Positions 21,351-30,630 of a stretch of 64,000 bases of DNA are shown here, one piece after another (position 1 is the stretch's first letter; the number at the start of each line of letters is the position of its first letter). The stretch is from contig NZ_QYUN01000002.1 of assembly GCF_003590875.1 (NCBI RefSeq), forward strand, positions 2,232,001 to 2,296,000, written 5' to 3'. The notes beneath the pieces were generated by a model. That model had not been told where the DNA came from and did not search any database. It saw only the letters and a program-made list of their open reading frames with translations. Origin of the DNA: Noviherbaspirillum cavernae (GTDB taxonomy: Bacteria; Pseudomonadota; Gammaproteobacteria; Burkholderiales; Burkholderiaceae_D). The position numbers were made by a program, and so were the translations under genes.

Positions 21351-21854
21351 TCAGGGTTTTGCAGGAATCCGCAGCAATTGGCCCGGGTATATCTTGTCCG
21401 GATCTTTCAGCATCGGCTTGTTCGCGTCAAAAATGACGCCATACTGATTGGCGTTCCCGTAATACTCTTTCGAAATCTTCGAGAGCGTATCGCCCGCTTT
21501 CACGGTATACCACTGCGACTCTTCGGCGACTTGCTCGACGTTGATCTGATCATTCACGTGTGCGACGCCTTGTACATTCCCGCAGCACAAGATGATTTTT
21601 TCCCGTGTTTGCTGGTCGGGCGCGGAGCCACTCACCGTCACAGTCGCCGCACTCGAGTCGTAAAGGACCGTCAGATTTTCTATGGGCAGATTTTGTACTG
21701 CCATGTAGTCAAGAATCGCGCGTTCAAGGGCTTGTTCCTTTTCACGGATATTGACTTGCGTGGTTTGGGTAGCTGGAATTGTTGAATCCTGGTTAGAAGA
21801 ACCTGTTTTCAGGAATTTTTCTCCAGCCTCTTTCAAGAAAGAAATCAGACCCAC
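21351..21854 (-). CDS. BON and LysM domain protein, Kbp/YgaU-like
   Basis: GTG 21854 is preferred as the start: AAGGAG lies six bases upstream and the product then begins VGLISFLKEAGEKF, like E. coli YgaU (Kbp). The alternative ATG at 21869 would place the ribosome site inside the coding region. The 167-residue protein has a BON domain (about 40-105) and a C-terminal LysM domain (about 112-163, WYTVKAGDTLSKISKEYYG). No signal peptide is visible. Kbp in E. coli is a cytoplasmic potassium-binding protein; the same role here is inference. Upstream is pssA. Confidence 0.88.
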   Translation of the reverse strand: MGLISFLKEAGEKFLKTGSSNQDSTIPATQTTQVNIREKEQALERAILDYMAVQNLPIENLTVLYDSSAATVTVSGSAPDQQTREKIILCCGNVQGVAHVNDQINVEQVAEESQWYTVKAGDTLSKISKEYYGNANQYGVIFDANKPMLKDPDKIYPGQLLRIPAKP

Positions 21855-21868
21855 GGCACTCTCCTTCA

Positions 21869-21892
21869 TGACATGAAAAAATCATCATGTCA
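21869..21892. promoter_or_regulatory. 8-bp inverted repeat before the BON-LysM gene
   Basis: TGACATGA and TCATGTCA are a perfect inverted repeat with an eight-base A/T-rich spacer. It lies 14 bp before the chosen GTG start. It could be an operator or an RNA hairpin in the leader. Confidence 0.4.
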
Positions 21893-21944
21893 GGTTCGCA
21901 GGTTGCATGCCATGGGCTGCTACATGATTCAAAACAAAGAAGCT

Positions 21945-22823
21945 TTACTCTTTGTCGCCAATCGACTCGGGTTCCGTCTGAATGATGCTGACCGGCTTAC
22001 CCTTGAATAGTCTCCAGAAATAAATCACGTATCCCGACAATCCGTACAGCACAAATAAACCGAACAATACTTTTGGCGGATCGCTTGATATGAGAACGAA
22101 TACAAGCACGATCAGGAATATCGTGATGAAAGGAACCGACTTGCGAAAATTCACCTCCTTGAAGCTGTAGAAGGGAACATTGGTCACCATTGTCAAGCCG
22201 GCATAGAGCGTAATGCACCACGCGTACCAGCTCAAATCGCGCCCGGCAAAACCGAGATCATCCATCAACCAGATAAAGCCTGTCACCAACGCGGCCGATG
22301 CGGGACTCGGAAGTCCCTGGAAGTAGCGCTTGTCGACAACACCGATATTTGCATTGAAGCGGGCCAGGCGCAGCGCGGCACCGGCGCAATACACGAACGC
22401 GGCAAGCCACCCCCACTTTCCCAAGCCTCGCAGCGACCATTCATAAACCACAAGCGCAGGTGCAGCGCCGAACGACAACATGTCCGACAAACTGTCATAT
22501 TGCGCACCGAATTCGCTTTGCGTATTCGTCAAACGCGCCACACGGCCATCGACGCTATCCAATAGCATTGCGGCGAAAATGGCAATTGCCGCGTAGTCGA
22601 ACTTGAGGTTCATTGCCATCACAATGGCGAAGAACCCGCAGAACAGGTTCGCAGTCGTAAACGCGTTTGGCAATAAATAAATCCCGCGCCGGCGCAATTT
22701 GGGGTGCGTCGATGCTTCATCTTCGCCGAGCTGCGCATTATGCAGCGACGGTTTGTTCAGCCGCGTCACTTTTGGAAAGAAACCCGCGCTGTTTTTTGGT
22801 TTGCGACGATTGAAGCTTGCCAT
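21945..22823 (-). CDS. pssA: CDP-diacylglycerol-serine O-phosphatidyltransferase
   Basis: Makes phosphatidylserine from CDP-diacylglycerol and serine in the membrane. It has 292 residues, with about eight membrane segments. The CDP-alcohol phosphotransferase motif DGx2ARx8Gx3Dx3D is complete around residues 90-115 (DGRVARL, then FGAQYDSLSD). The N-terminal 45 residues are basic and soluble. It lies 32 bp after psd, which uses its product. Confidence 0.95.
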   Translation of the reverse strand: MASFNRRKPKNSAGFFPKVTRLNKPSLHNAQLGEDEASTHPKLRRRGIYLLPNAFTTANLFCGFFAIVMAMNLKFDYAAIAIFAAMLLDSVDGRVARLTNTQSEFGAQYDSLSDMLSFGAAPALVVYEWSLRGLGKWGWLAAFVYCAGAALRLARFNANIGVVDKRYFQGLPSPASAALVTGFIWLMDDLGFAGRDLSWYAWCITLYAGLTMVTNVPFYSFKEVNFRKSVPFITIFLIVLVFVLISSDPPKVLFGLFVLYGLSGYVIYFWRLFKGKPVSIIQTEPESIGDKE

Positions 22824-22855
22824 GGCAATTCCGTTTCAATGCAATACAAATATGA

Positions 22856-23500
22856 TCACAGCTCGGCCAGGATTGTTTCTGTCGCAGACACCTTGTCGCC
22901 GACCGTCACCTTGGGCGATGCCGTGAGCGGCAAATACACATCAACGCGAGATCCAAAGCGGATAAATCCGTAGCGTTGGCCGCGGGCAAGCACATCTCCG
23001 GCTTTTACATAGCAAAGAATACGTCGCGCAATCAATCCGGCAACCTGTACGCAAGTCACAACCTGTCCTGCAGTCGTGGTGATCGTCAGTGCATTTCGCT
23101 CATTTTCGATTGAAGCCTTGTCGAGGTCCGCATTCACGAACTTGCCCGGAAAGTATTGAACATTTTCAATCCTGCCATCCACCGGTGCGCGGTTCGAGTG
23201 GACATTGAATACGTTCATGAAAACGCTGATCTTGAGCGCTTCCCTGTTTGCATAGGGATCGCGTGCTTTTTCCACAACGACAATACGTCCATCTGCCGGC
23301 GACAACACTGCATTGTTCTTTTGCGGGATGGTTCGAGCCGGATCACGGAAGAACTGCAAGACGAAGACGGCGATAATCCAGAATGGGATAGACCATGCGG
23401 CAGAGAAAAAAGTCACAACGAGTGCGATGGCCACTGCGATGCCCAAAAAAGGCCAGCCCTCGCGAGCAATGATAGGGTGCGGATAATTATTCAACTTCAC
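22856..23500 (-). CDS. psd: Phosphatidylserine decarboxylase proenzyme
   Basis: Converts phosphatidylserine to phosphatidylethanolamine. The 214-residue protein is the short archaeal/proteobacterial type. The self-cleavage site is Gly183-Ser184 in [10 protein letters not shown], whose serine becomes the pyruvoyl group. One or two membrane helices lie at residues 16-50. It is followed by pssA. Confidence 0.95.
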   Translation of the reverse strand: MKLNNYPHPIIAREGWPFLGIAVAIALVVTFFSAAWSIPFWIIAVFVLQFFRDPARTIPQKNNAVLSPADGRIVVVEKARDPYANREALKISVFMNVFNVHSNRAPVDGRIENVQYFPGKFVNADLDKASIENERNALTITTTAGQVVTCVQVAGLIARRILCYVKAGDVLARGQRYGFIRFGSRVDVYLPLTASPKVTVGDKVSATETILAEL

Positions 23501-23579
23501 TCCGGTTGATGGTCATTAGTAAAAGGCGTGGCTATTCTAGACGACAGGCAATTAAATGTAACCCCCAATCAGTGCCCGA

Positions 23580-24338
23580 TTACTTGAAACGGACTTTGCC
23601 CACAATGCGTGTTCGCAAGGTTGTCTCACCAGCTTCGAAACTGGGCTCCTCGACCTGCACGCCATCTGCCACTGCCGCACGCATTGCCTTGGCTGCATAT
23701 GCATCCTGTTGCGGCGCGTAAGCACCACTCCCTTCCAAATCGACAGCTTCGAAATTCGCATCCGAAACGTTGCGCCCCATTGCTTTCGCGATCGAGGCTA
23801 CACGTTCCGTCAAATTGCGATAGGATGCTTCGATACCCTGTTGGTCCAGTACTTTGCTCGTCTGCTCAGACAAACTGAATTGCAGCCCGTTAAGCGCAAG
23901 AAGGCGCTGTGCGGCGGCGACCGTTTTGGGCAATTCATTCAGATTCTTCGTCGTCACTTCGAGATACTGGCCGACTCTCCAGCTGGCTGGCTGTCCAGTC
24001 TTGCTATTCGAGCGAGAGGCAGGGCGCTGCTGGTCATCCGGATAGACCGGATAAGTGTAGTACCCGCGCGTTTTCAGTGTCGCGCCCGGATCTTCTTTCT
24101 TGACGATCTCCATGCCCTGCTTCATCTTTTGATTGACGCGTGAAGCAGCAGCTGCCTTGTCTTTATCCTGCTCCTCGACCATGAAAGTCACACGCGCTTC
24201 ATCGTTTGGATGTTTGACTTCACCCATGCCGGGCACAATAACCAGCGTACCTGTATTTTGCGCAGGTGATTGCGCATGAACATTCATGATGCCCATGGCC
24301 AACACCAAAACCAGAAGCCCAATGCCTGATTTCGTCAT
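23580..24338 (-). CDS. SIMPL-domain (DUF541) periplasmic protein
   Basis: The 252-residue product has a signal peptide (MTKSGIGLLVLVLAMGIMNVHAQ) and a SIMPL/DUF541 domain covering most of the rest (GEVKHPNDEARVTFMVEEQD, then YTYPVYPDDQQ). E. coli YggE is a relative linked to oxidative stress; the biochemical role of the family is unclear. GGAGG lies six bases before the ATG, directly after the ilvC terminator. It therefore starts a new unit or is reached by read-through. Confidence 0.85.
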   Translation of the reverse strand: MTKSGIGLLVLVLAMGIMNVHAQSPAQNTGTLVIVPGMGEVKHPNDEARVTFMVEEQDKDKAAAASRVNQKMKQGMEIVKKEDPGATLKTRGYYTYPVYPDDQQRPASRSNSKTGQPASWRVGQYLEVTTKNLNELPKTVAAAQRLLALNGLQFSLSEQTSKVLDQQGIEASYRNLTERVASIAKAMGRNVSDANFEAVDLEGSGAYAPQQDAYAAKAMRAAVADGVQVEEPSFEAGETTLRTRIVGKVRFK

Positions 24339-24349
24339 ATCTTGCCTCC

Positions 24350-24384
24350 AAAAAAATGGGGCGTCACTTTACGTGCGCCCCATT
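24350..24384 (-). terminator. Intrinsic terminator of ilvBNC
   Basis: A 9-bp stem (AATGGGGCG / CGCCCCATT) with a 12-base loop is followed on the minus strand by seven T. It lies 55 bp after ilvC. The ribosome site of the next gene follows immediately. Confidence 0.88.
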
Positions 24385-24439
24385 CATTTTACGCATTTCA
24401 AGAAATCTGACTAACTGCCCGAGTCAGATTCAATGCTGC

Positions 24440-25489
<1,050 letters not shown>

Positions 25490-25981
25490 TTAAACTTTGA
25501 GAATGCGTTCGCCACGCCCGATGCCGGAACCGCCGGTACGCACGGTTTCGAGAATCGCGGTGCGATCGATCGATTCGATGAATGCATCGAGCTTGCTTTT
25601 GTTACCGGTCAATTCGATCGTGTACGTCTTCTCGGTGACATCAATGATGCGGCCACGGAAAATGTCCGCGGTACGTTTCATTTCTTCGCGCTCCTTGCCC
25701 ACGGCCCGCACCTTGATGAGCATCAGCTCGCGTTCGATATGCGCGCCCTCGGTGAGGTCAACGACTTTCACCACTTCGATCAAACGGTTCAGATGCTTGG
25801 TGATCTGTTCGATCACATCGTCCGAACCGCTGGTAACGATCGTCATGCGTGACAAGGTTGCATCTTCGGTCGGGGCCACTGTCAGCGTTTCAATATTGTA
25901 CCCACGCGCCGAAAACAGACCGACAACACGCGACAACGCACCTGCTTCATTCTCAAGCAAAACAGAAATGATATGTCGCAT
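25490..25981 (-). CDS. ilvN: Acetolactate synthase small (regulatory) subunit
   Basis: ACT-domain regulatory subunit giving valine feedback to the catalytic subunit. It has 163 residues (ilvH/ilvN long form). The start MRHIISVLLENEAGALSRVV with GLFSARGYNIETLTV is the N-terminal ACT domain; the C-terminal half is the ALS_ss_C domain. It lies 2 bp after ilvB. Confidence 0.96.
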   Translation of the reverse strand: MRHIISVLLENEAGALSRVVGLFSARGYNIETLTVAPTEDATLSRMTIVTSGSDDVIEQITKHLNRLIEVVKVVDLTEGAHIERELMLIKVRAVGKEREEMKRTADIFRGRIIDVTEKTYTIELTGNKSKLDAFIESIDRTAILETVRTGGSGIGRGERILKV

Positions 25982-25983
25982 GA

Positions 25984-27705
25984 TTACAGATCCTCCGAAC
26001 CCAGCAGCATTTCGGTCAAGCCTTTACCGGCTTTCACCATCGGCCAGACATTCTCGGTTTGATCCGTAATGAAATTCATGAACACCAGCCGGTCCTTCAT
26101 GCCGAACGCTTCTTTCAAGGCACCTTCGACATCGCCCGGTTTTTCGATCTTCATGCCGACATGGCCGTACGACTCTGCCAGTTTGTTAAAGTCCGGCAGC
26201 GAATCCATGTACGACTCCGAATAGCGTGAACCGTAATCGATCTGCTGCCACTGGCGCACCATGCCGAGGAAACGGTTGTTCAAGAGAATGATCTTGGGTG
26301 TCAGGTGATACTGCTTGCAAGTGGCAAGTTCCTGAATGCACATCTGGATCGATGCCTCGCCGGTAATGCAGGCAACAGTCGCGTCCGGATTAGCCATTTG
26401 CACACCCATCGCATATGGCAATCCAACACCCATCGTGCCCAGTCCGCCAGAGTTGATCCAGCGGCGCGGCTTGTCGAAACCGTAGTACTGCGCCGCCCAC
26501 ATTTGGTGCTGGCCGACATCGGACGTAATGAATGCATCGCCCTTCGTCACTTCCCACAGTTTTTGAATCACGGCTTGCGGCTTGATCACTTCGTTCGATG
26601 TGGCGAACTTCAGGCATTCGCGCCCACGCCATTCGTTGATCTGCCTCCACCACGCAGCAAGCGCTTGTGAATTCGGCTTTGACGTTGCCTCAACGGCATC
26701 GAGCTGCGTCAACATTTCCTGCAACACATCCTTCACGTTGCCCACAATGGGGATATCGACCTTGACGCGCTTGGAAATCGATGACGGGTCGATATCGACG
26801 TGAATGATCTTGCGTGGATGCGTCGCAAAGTGCTTGGGATTGCCGATCACACGATCGTCAAAACGCGCACCGATTGCAATCAGCACGTCGCAGTGCTGCA
26901 TCGCCATGTTGGCTTCATAGGTACCGTGCATGCCCGGCATGCCGACGAACTTTTCGCTGGACGCCTTGTAAGCCCCAAGACCCATCAAGGTGTTCGTGCA
27001 AGGAGCGCCGAGCTTCTCAACCAGCTTGTTCAGCTCCGGCGAAGCATTGGCAAGAATGACGCCACCACCGGTATAAATCATCGGACGCTCGGCGCTCAAC
27101 AGCAATTGCACTGCCTTGCGAATCTGGCCTGAATGCCCCTTGTCAACCGGTTTGTACGAACGCATTTCGAGCTCCTTCGGATACTCGAATGTGTGCTTGT
27201 GCATCGTGATGTCTTTGGGGATATCGATCAGCACCGGTCCCGGGCGACCGGTAGTGGCGATGTAAAACGCCTTTTTCATCGCCGCGGCCAGATCCTTGAT
27301 GTCCTTGACGAGAAAATTGTGTTTGACGCATGGGCGCGTAATGCCCACGGTATCGCACTCCTGAAAGGCATCCTGGCCAATTGCATGAGACGGCACCTGC
27401 CCGGAAATGATCACCATCGGGATCGAATCCATGTATGCCGTGGCCAGGCCGGTAACCGCATTGGTCACGCCGGGGCCGGACGTGACGATGGCAACGCCGA
27501 CTTTCTGCGAGCTGCGCGAATATGCGTCCGCCGCATGTATCGCCGCCTGCTCATGGCGCACGAGGATATGCTGGAACTTATTCTGATTGAAGATTGCGTC
27601 GTAGATGTAGAGCACTGCGCCGCCGGGATAGCCGAATACGTGTTCCACGCCTTCTTCGGCCAGACAGCGCACGACTATTTCCGCGCCTGTTAGTTCTTGA
27701 CTCAT
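25984..27705 (-). CDS. ilvB: Acetolactate synthase large (catalytic) subunit
   Basis: ThDP-dependent enzyme making acetolactate and acetohydroxybutyrate. ATG 27705 gives MSQELTGAEIVVRCLAEEGV and 573 residues, with AAGGA eight bases before; an upstream ATG at 27729 would add eight unconserved residues. Landmarks are the catalytic Glu in VRHEQAAIHAADAY, the FAD-binding middle domain and the ThDP motif region (LLNNRFLGMVRQWQ). It heads the ilvBNC unit. Confidence 0.97.
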   Translation of the reverse strand: MSQELTGAEIVVRCLAEEGVEHVFGYPGGAVLYIYDAIFNQNKFQHILVRHEQAAIHAADAYSRSSQKVGVAIVTSGPGVTNAVTGLATAYMDSIPMVIISGQVPSHAIGQDAFQECDTVGITRPCVKHNFLVKDIKDLAAAMKKAFYIATTGRPGPVLIDIPKDITMHKHTFEYPKELEMRSYKPVDKGHSGQIRKAVQLLLSAERPMIYTGGGVILANASPELNKLVEKLGAPCTNTLMGLGAYKASSEKFVGMPGMHGTYEANMAMQHCDVLIAIGARFDDRVIGNPKHFATHPRKIIHVDIDPSSISKRVKVDIPIVGNVKDVLQEMLTQLDAVEATSKPNSQALAAWWRQINEWRGRECLKFATSNEVIKPQAVIQKLWEVTKGDAFITSDVGQHQMWAAQYYGFDKPRRWINSGGLGTMGVGLPYAMGVQMANPDATVACITGEASIQMCIQELATCKQYHLTPKIILLNNRFLGMVRQWQQIDYGSRYSESYMDSLPDFNKLAESYGHVGMKIEKPGDVEGALKEAFGMKDRLVFMNFITDQTENVWPMVKAGKGLTEMLLGSEDL

Positions 27706-28046
27706 TGCCAAATTCCTTTCAAGGTCCATTGGAGATTGATCGGATGCTCTTTCCTTGCGAAACCGCGCGGAACAACAGTGACAAGGCTTTCCTTTTTTGT
27801 GCGGTCACGCCAGTTCGTTGCGCATCCGTAGATGCGATTCAAAATGACGCTCAACGCGACTCGTTCAGCCGAGGTACCTGAGGTGCCAATACGAATTTCT
27901 CGCGCTTCTGGCGCGGGTTAGAGCAAACAGCTTTCAAATGTTAAAGCGCGTCTCGTCAAGCGCGGCATTTTGGGTCGCGCGCGAAAGACAGTTCTTCGAG
28001 ATTGCGAAGGGACTGATACGTTAATGCGTCGCACCATTTTGGTCAA
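27706..28046 (-). promoter_or_regulatory. Promoter and long 5' leader of ilvBNC
   Basis: A candidate promoter TTGACC (28046-28041) and TAACGT (28023-28018) with 17-bp spacing would leave a leader of about 300 nt. The leader holds a 16-codon ORF with four leucines (start about 27966, ending CTGTTTGCTCTAA-like leucine codons) and a 6-bp hairpin with a UACG loop at 27821-27836. No T-tract terminator is seen. The stretch 27706-28203 holds no other gene; its far end should contain the sigma factor promoter. Confidence 0.4.
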
Positions 28047-28203
28047 GTCAAATCGGACCAAAGTCGTTTGAAATCAAGTATTTTGGGGAGAAATTCCGCA
28101 CAATCAAAGGCTTTTTTGCTAGCATGCGCACAGTTTGAAAAAGCACGCGGAATGCACGCCTTCCTCCCGATCCCGACAGCCTAGGAACAATCCGCCGTAT
28201 CGC

Positions 28204-28773
28204 ATGGCAACCGACAAAGAACTATCCGACTTCCTGGAAAACGTAGAGCGTCGCGCCTTCAAGCAGGCGGTTTATGCGGTCCGAAAAGATGAGTCGGCAC
28301 TCGACATCGTGCAGGACGCGATGGTCAAGCTGGCGGAAAAATATGGCGACAAGCCGGCAGCCGAACTTCCACTGCTGTTTCAGCGCATTCTCCAGAACGT
28401 CATCCACGATTACTTTCGCCGCGAGAAGGTGCGCAGCACGTGGATCAGTCTGTTCTCAGGCCTTGGCGCGGAGGATGACAGCAATGACAACTTTGATATT
28501 TTGGACACGTATGAGGCCGAGGAAGGCACTCAGGCGGCTGAATCGAGTGCCGACAAGGTCGAACGCGCCCAGGTGCTGGCTGTCATAGATCAAGAAATAC
28601 AAAAACTCCCCACCCGTCAACGGGAAGCCTTTCTTATGCGTTATTGGCAAGATATGGACGTGGCGGAAACAGCTGCGGCAATGGGATGCTCGGAGGGGAG
28701 CGTAAAGACGCACTGCTCTCGCGCAACGCATACACTGGCTCAGGCGTTGCGAGCCAAAGGAATTAGCTTATGA
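28204..28773 (+). CDS. ECF-family RNA polymerase sigma factor
   Basis: The 189-residue product from ATG 28204 (MATDKELSDFLENVERRAFK) has a sigma-2 region at about 10-80 (DIVQDAMVKLAEKY) and a sigma-4 helix-turn-helix at about 132-185 (LPTRQREAFLMRYWQDMD, then CSEGSVKTHCSRA). An in-frame TTG at 28135 would add 23 Arg/Ser-rich residues of no family character. No clear Shine-Dalgarno is seen. It overlaps the next gene by ATGA and leads a four-gene unit, so the downstream membrane protein may control it. Confidence 0.9.
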   Translation: MATDKELSDFLENVERRAFKQAVYAVRKDESALDIVQDAMVKLAEKYGDKPAAELPLLFQRILQNVIHDYFRREKVRSTWISLFSGLGAEDDSNDNFDILDTYEAEEGTQAAESSADKVERAQVLAVIDQEIQKLPTRQREAFLMRYWQDMDVAETAAAMGCSEGSVKTHCSRATHTLAQALRAKGISL

Positions 28774-29174
28774 CCCCCAAGGAACTGAACTTCGCCTACA
28801 AAGTGCGCAATGCACTCAACGAGAATCTCGACAACCTGCCAGCGCCCACTGCCGAAAAACTCGCTTCTGCGCGAAAAATGGCCTTATCCCGCAAGAAGAA
28901 CGATTCGCCGTTGCGCGCCCTGTTCACAAGACGGGCATTGGCAACGGAGTCGGGAGGCTTTTTCACGGAATCCATGTCATGGCTGCCGCGCATGGGTCTG
29001 CTGATCCTCCTGGTTGTGTTGGCAACCGGTTTGGTAAGCATTTATCAATATGAGCAGGAACAGCGCATCAGCGACACGGCAGAAATCGATGCCGGCGTCT
29101 TATCCGATGAATTGCCATTGTCAGCCTATGTGGATCATGGTTTCAATGCATTCCTCGCCACGCGAGGGGATTGA
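28770..29174 (+). CDS. DUF3619-like single-pass membrane protein, possible anti-sigma factor
   Basis: The 134-residue protein has a charged N-terminal half (about 1-60) and one membrane helix near 72-90 (MGLLILLVVLATGLVSIY). A short acidic periplasmic tail ends LSAYVDHGFNAFLATRGD. It resembles the DUF3619 family. Translation is coupled to the sigma factor (ATGA), and the topology is that of a membrane anti-sigma factor. That function is inferred; no zinc-binding anti-sigma motif is visible. Confidence 0.75.
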   Translation: MTPKELNFAYKVRNALNENLDNLPAPTAEKLASARKMALSRKKNDSPLRALFTRRALATESGGFFTESMSWLPRMGLLILLVVLATGLVSIYQYEQEQRISDTAEIDAGVLSDELPLSAYVDHGFNAFLATRGD

Positions 29175-29176
29175 GA

Positions 29177-29854
29177 ATGGCGCATAACGTGTTTCCTGCC
29201 GTATCTCGTCGTCTGCGCGCGGCATGCGCGTTGGGCGCCTTGTCGACTGTTGCGGCCTTGGCGTTTGCCGCTCCGGACAATTTGCCGGCCGCAACCGGCG
29301 AAGGCGGACCAGCGAAATCCATCGTGGCACCGGAAATCAATCCCGCCCCCATTCACGCAACGGCGAAGCAGCAACGCGCAAGCAAACCATTTTGGACCGA
29401 TTTGACACCCGTGCAACAACAAGCGCTCATGCCTTTGGCGGGCGAATGGGACAAACTGGAACCGGCACGCAAGACCAAGTGGCTTGCGATCGGCAATAAA
29501 TTCGCCTCGATGACGCCTGATGAGCAGCAACGGGTACAGGAACGCATGCGCGAATGGCTCAAACTCACGCCGGAGCAGCGCCGGATTGCGCGGGAGAGCT
29601 ATTCACGTGCCAAGAAACTGAATCCCGATCAGAAATCGGCGGAGTGGGAGCAATATCAGCAGCTGTCGGACGAGCAGAAAAAAAAGCTCGCCGCAGATGC
29701 AGCAAGCAAGAAGCGCGTTACCACCCTGCCGCCACCATCTCAAGCCAAGGCCAAGACGGTCCCGCCGATCAAATCCACGCCCAAGCCGGTGCTTGAACGA
29801 TCCGTCAATCCGCAAGCAGCCCGCCAGGCTGCACTGCAACCCGACACAAAATAA
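29177..29854 (+). CDS. DUF3106-like periplasmic helical protein
   Basis: ATG 29177 with GAGGGG seven bases upstream gives 225 residues. A signal sequence (about 1-32, ending ALAFAAP) is followed by a helical, Arg/Gln-rich core near 70-140. The repeated pattern in that core is LTPVQQQALMPLAGEW and then LTPEQRRIARESY. The tail is Lys/Pro-rich. This is the DUF3106 pattern; it recalls LTxxQ proteins such as CpxP/Spy only in style. Its position behind a sigma/anti-sigma-like pair suggests an envelope sensor role, which is unproven. Confidence 0.75.
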   Translation: MAHNVFPAVSRRLRAACALGALSTVAALAFAAPDNLPAATGEGGPAKSIVAPEINPAPIHATAKQQRASKPFWTDLTPVQQQALMPLAGEWDKLEPARKTKWLAIGNKFASMTPDEQQRVQERMREWLKLTPEQRRIARESYSRAKKLNPDQKSAEWEQYQQLSDEQKKKLAADAASKKRVTTLPPPSQAKAKTVPPIKSTPKPVLERSVNPQAARQAALQPDTK

Positions 29855-29871
29855 GTAAAGAAGCAGCTACA

Positions 29872-30387
29872 TTGAACATCACTGCAATACCTTCATTGAA
29901 GCGCCGATTGGCGAGCATGGTATACGAAGCCATGTTGCTATTCGGTGTGTTATTCATCTCCGGATGGCTGTTTTCAACGCTTTTGCAGCAGCGTCATGCA
30001 CTTTACCTGCGTGATGCATTGCAGGATTGGCTGTTCCTGGTGATTGGCTTGTATTTCGTCTGGTTCTGGACGCATAGCGGCCAGACCCTCGCGATGAAGA
30101 CATGGCGCATCCGTCTGGAAACCAGGGATGGCAGTGCGGTCGGAACGAAGCGGGCCATCGGACGTTACTTGCTATCCTGGCTATGGGTTCTGCCGGGACT
30201 GGCGCTGGCTTGGGCGTTGGGTCTCAAGGGCTGGCTGCTGATACTGATTCCCTCGGTCAATATTTTGTTGTGGGCTCTTGCCGCCTATCTCGATCCGCAA
30301 CGCCAGTTTCTGCATGACCGCATTGCCGGTACCCGCATCGTCAGCGTGCCCGAATCGTCGACGAAACCGGGTGCCAAACCTTCGTAA
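29872..30387 (+). CDS. RDD-family membrane protein
   Basis: The 171-residue product has four membrane helices. RDD hallmarks are the RRLASMVYEAMLLFGVLF segment, KTWRIRLETRDGS, and a C-terminal FLHDRIAGTRIV. The start used is TTG 29872, because the next ATG would remove the conserved Arg region. It is the last gene of the sigma-factor unit. The family's function is poorly defined; some members are linked to ion transport. Confidence 0.82.
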   Translation: MNITAIPSLKRRLASMVYEAMLLFGVLFISGWLFSTLLQQRHALYLRDALQDWLFLVIGLYFVWFWTHSGQTLAMKTWRIRLETRDGSAVGTKRAIGRYLLSWLWVLPGLALAWALGLKGWLLILIPSVNILLWALAAYLDPQRQFLHDRIAGTRIVSVPESSTKPGAKPS

Positions 30388-30630
30388 GCCGGAATTACTG
30401 TTGGTTCGGCCATTGACAGGGGTAGGGTTTAACAGCTCGTCGTAAAAAAGTCGGTGCCGACGGCTGCGCGGACCTCGCAGCGAACGTATCTCCTTTTCTC
30501 CAAAGCACCGCGGCTATGCTGTGCCGTCAATTATCGACTTGATGGGGAATTGACGGGATGGCGTTGACGAACAGCCGCATGCGATGTTGGCATTGAATTA
30601 TCCGCATCCACATGACCATGAGGAAGATGC

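Noticed and set aside
27821..27836. Hairpin in the ilvB leader considered as an intrinsic terminator
   Set aside because: No T tract follows on the minus strand; kept only as a leader structure.
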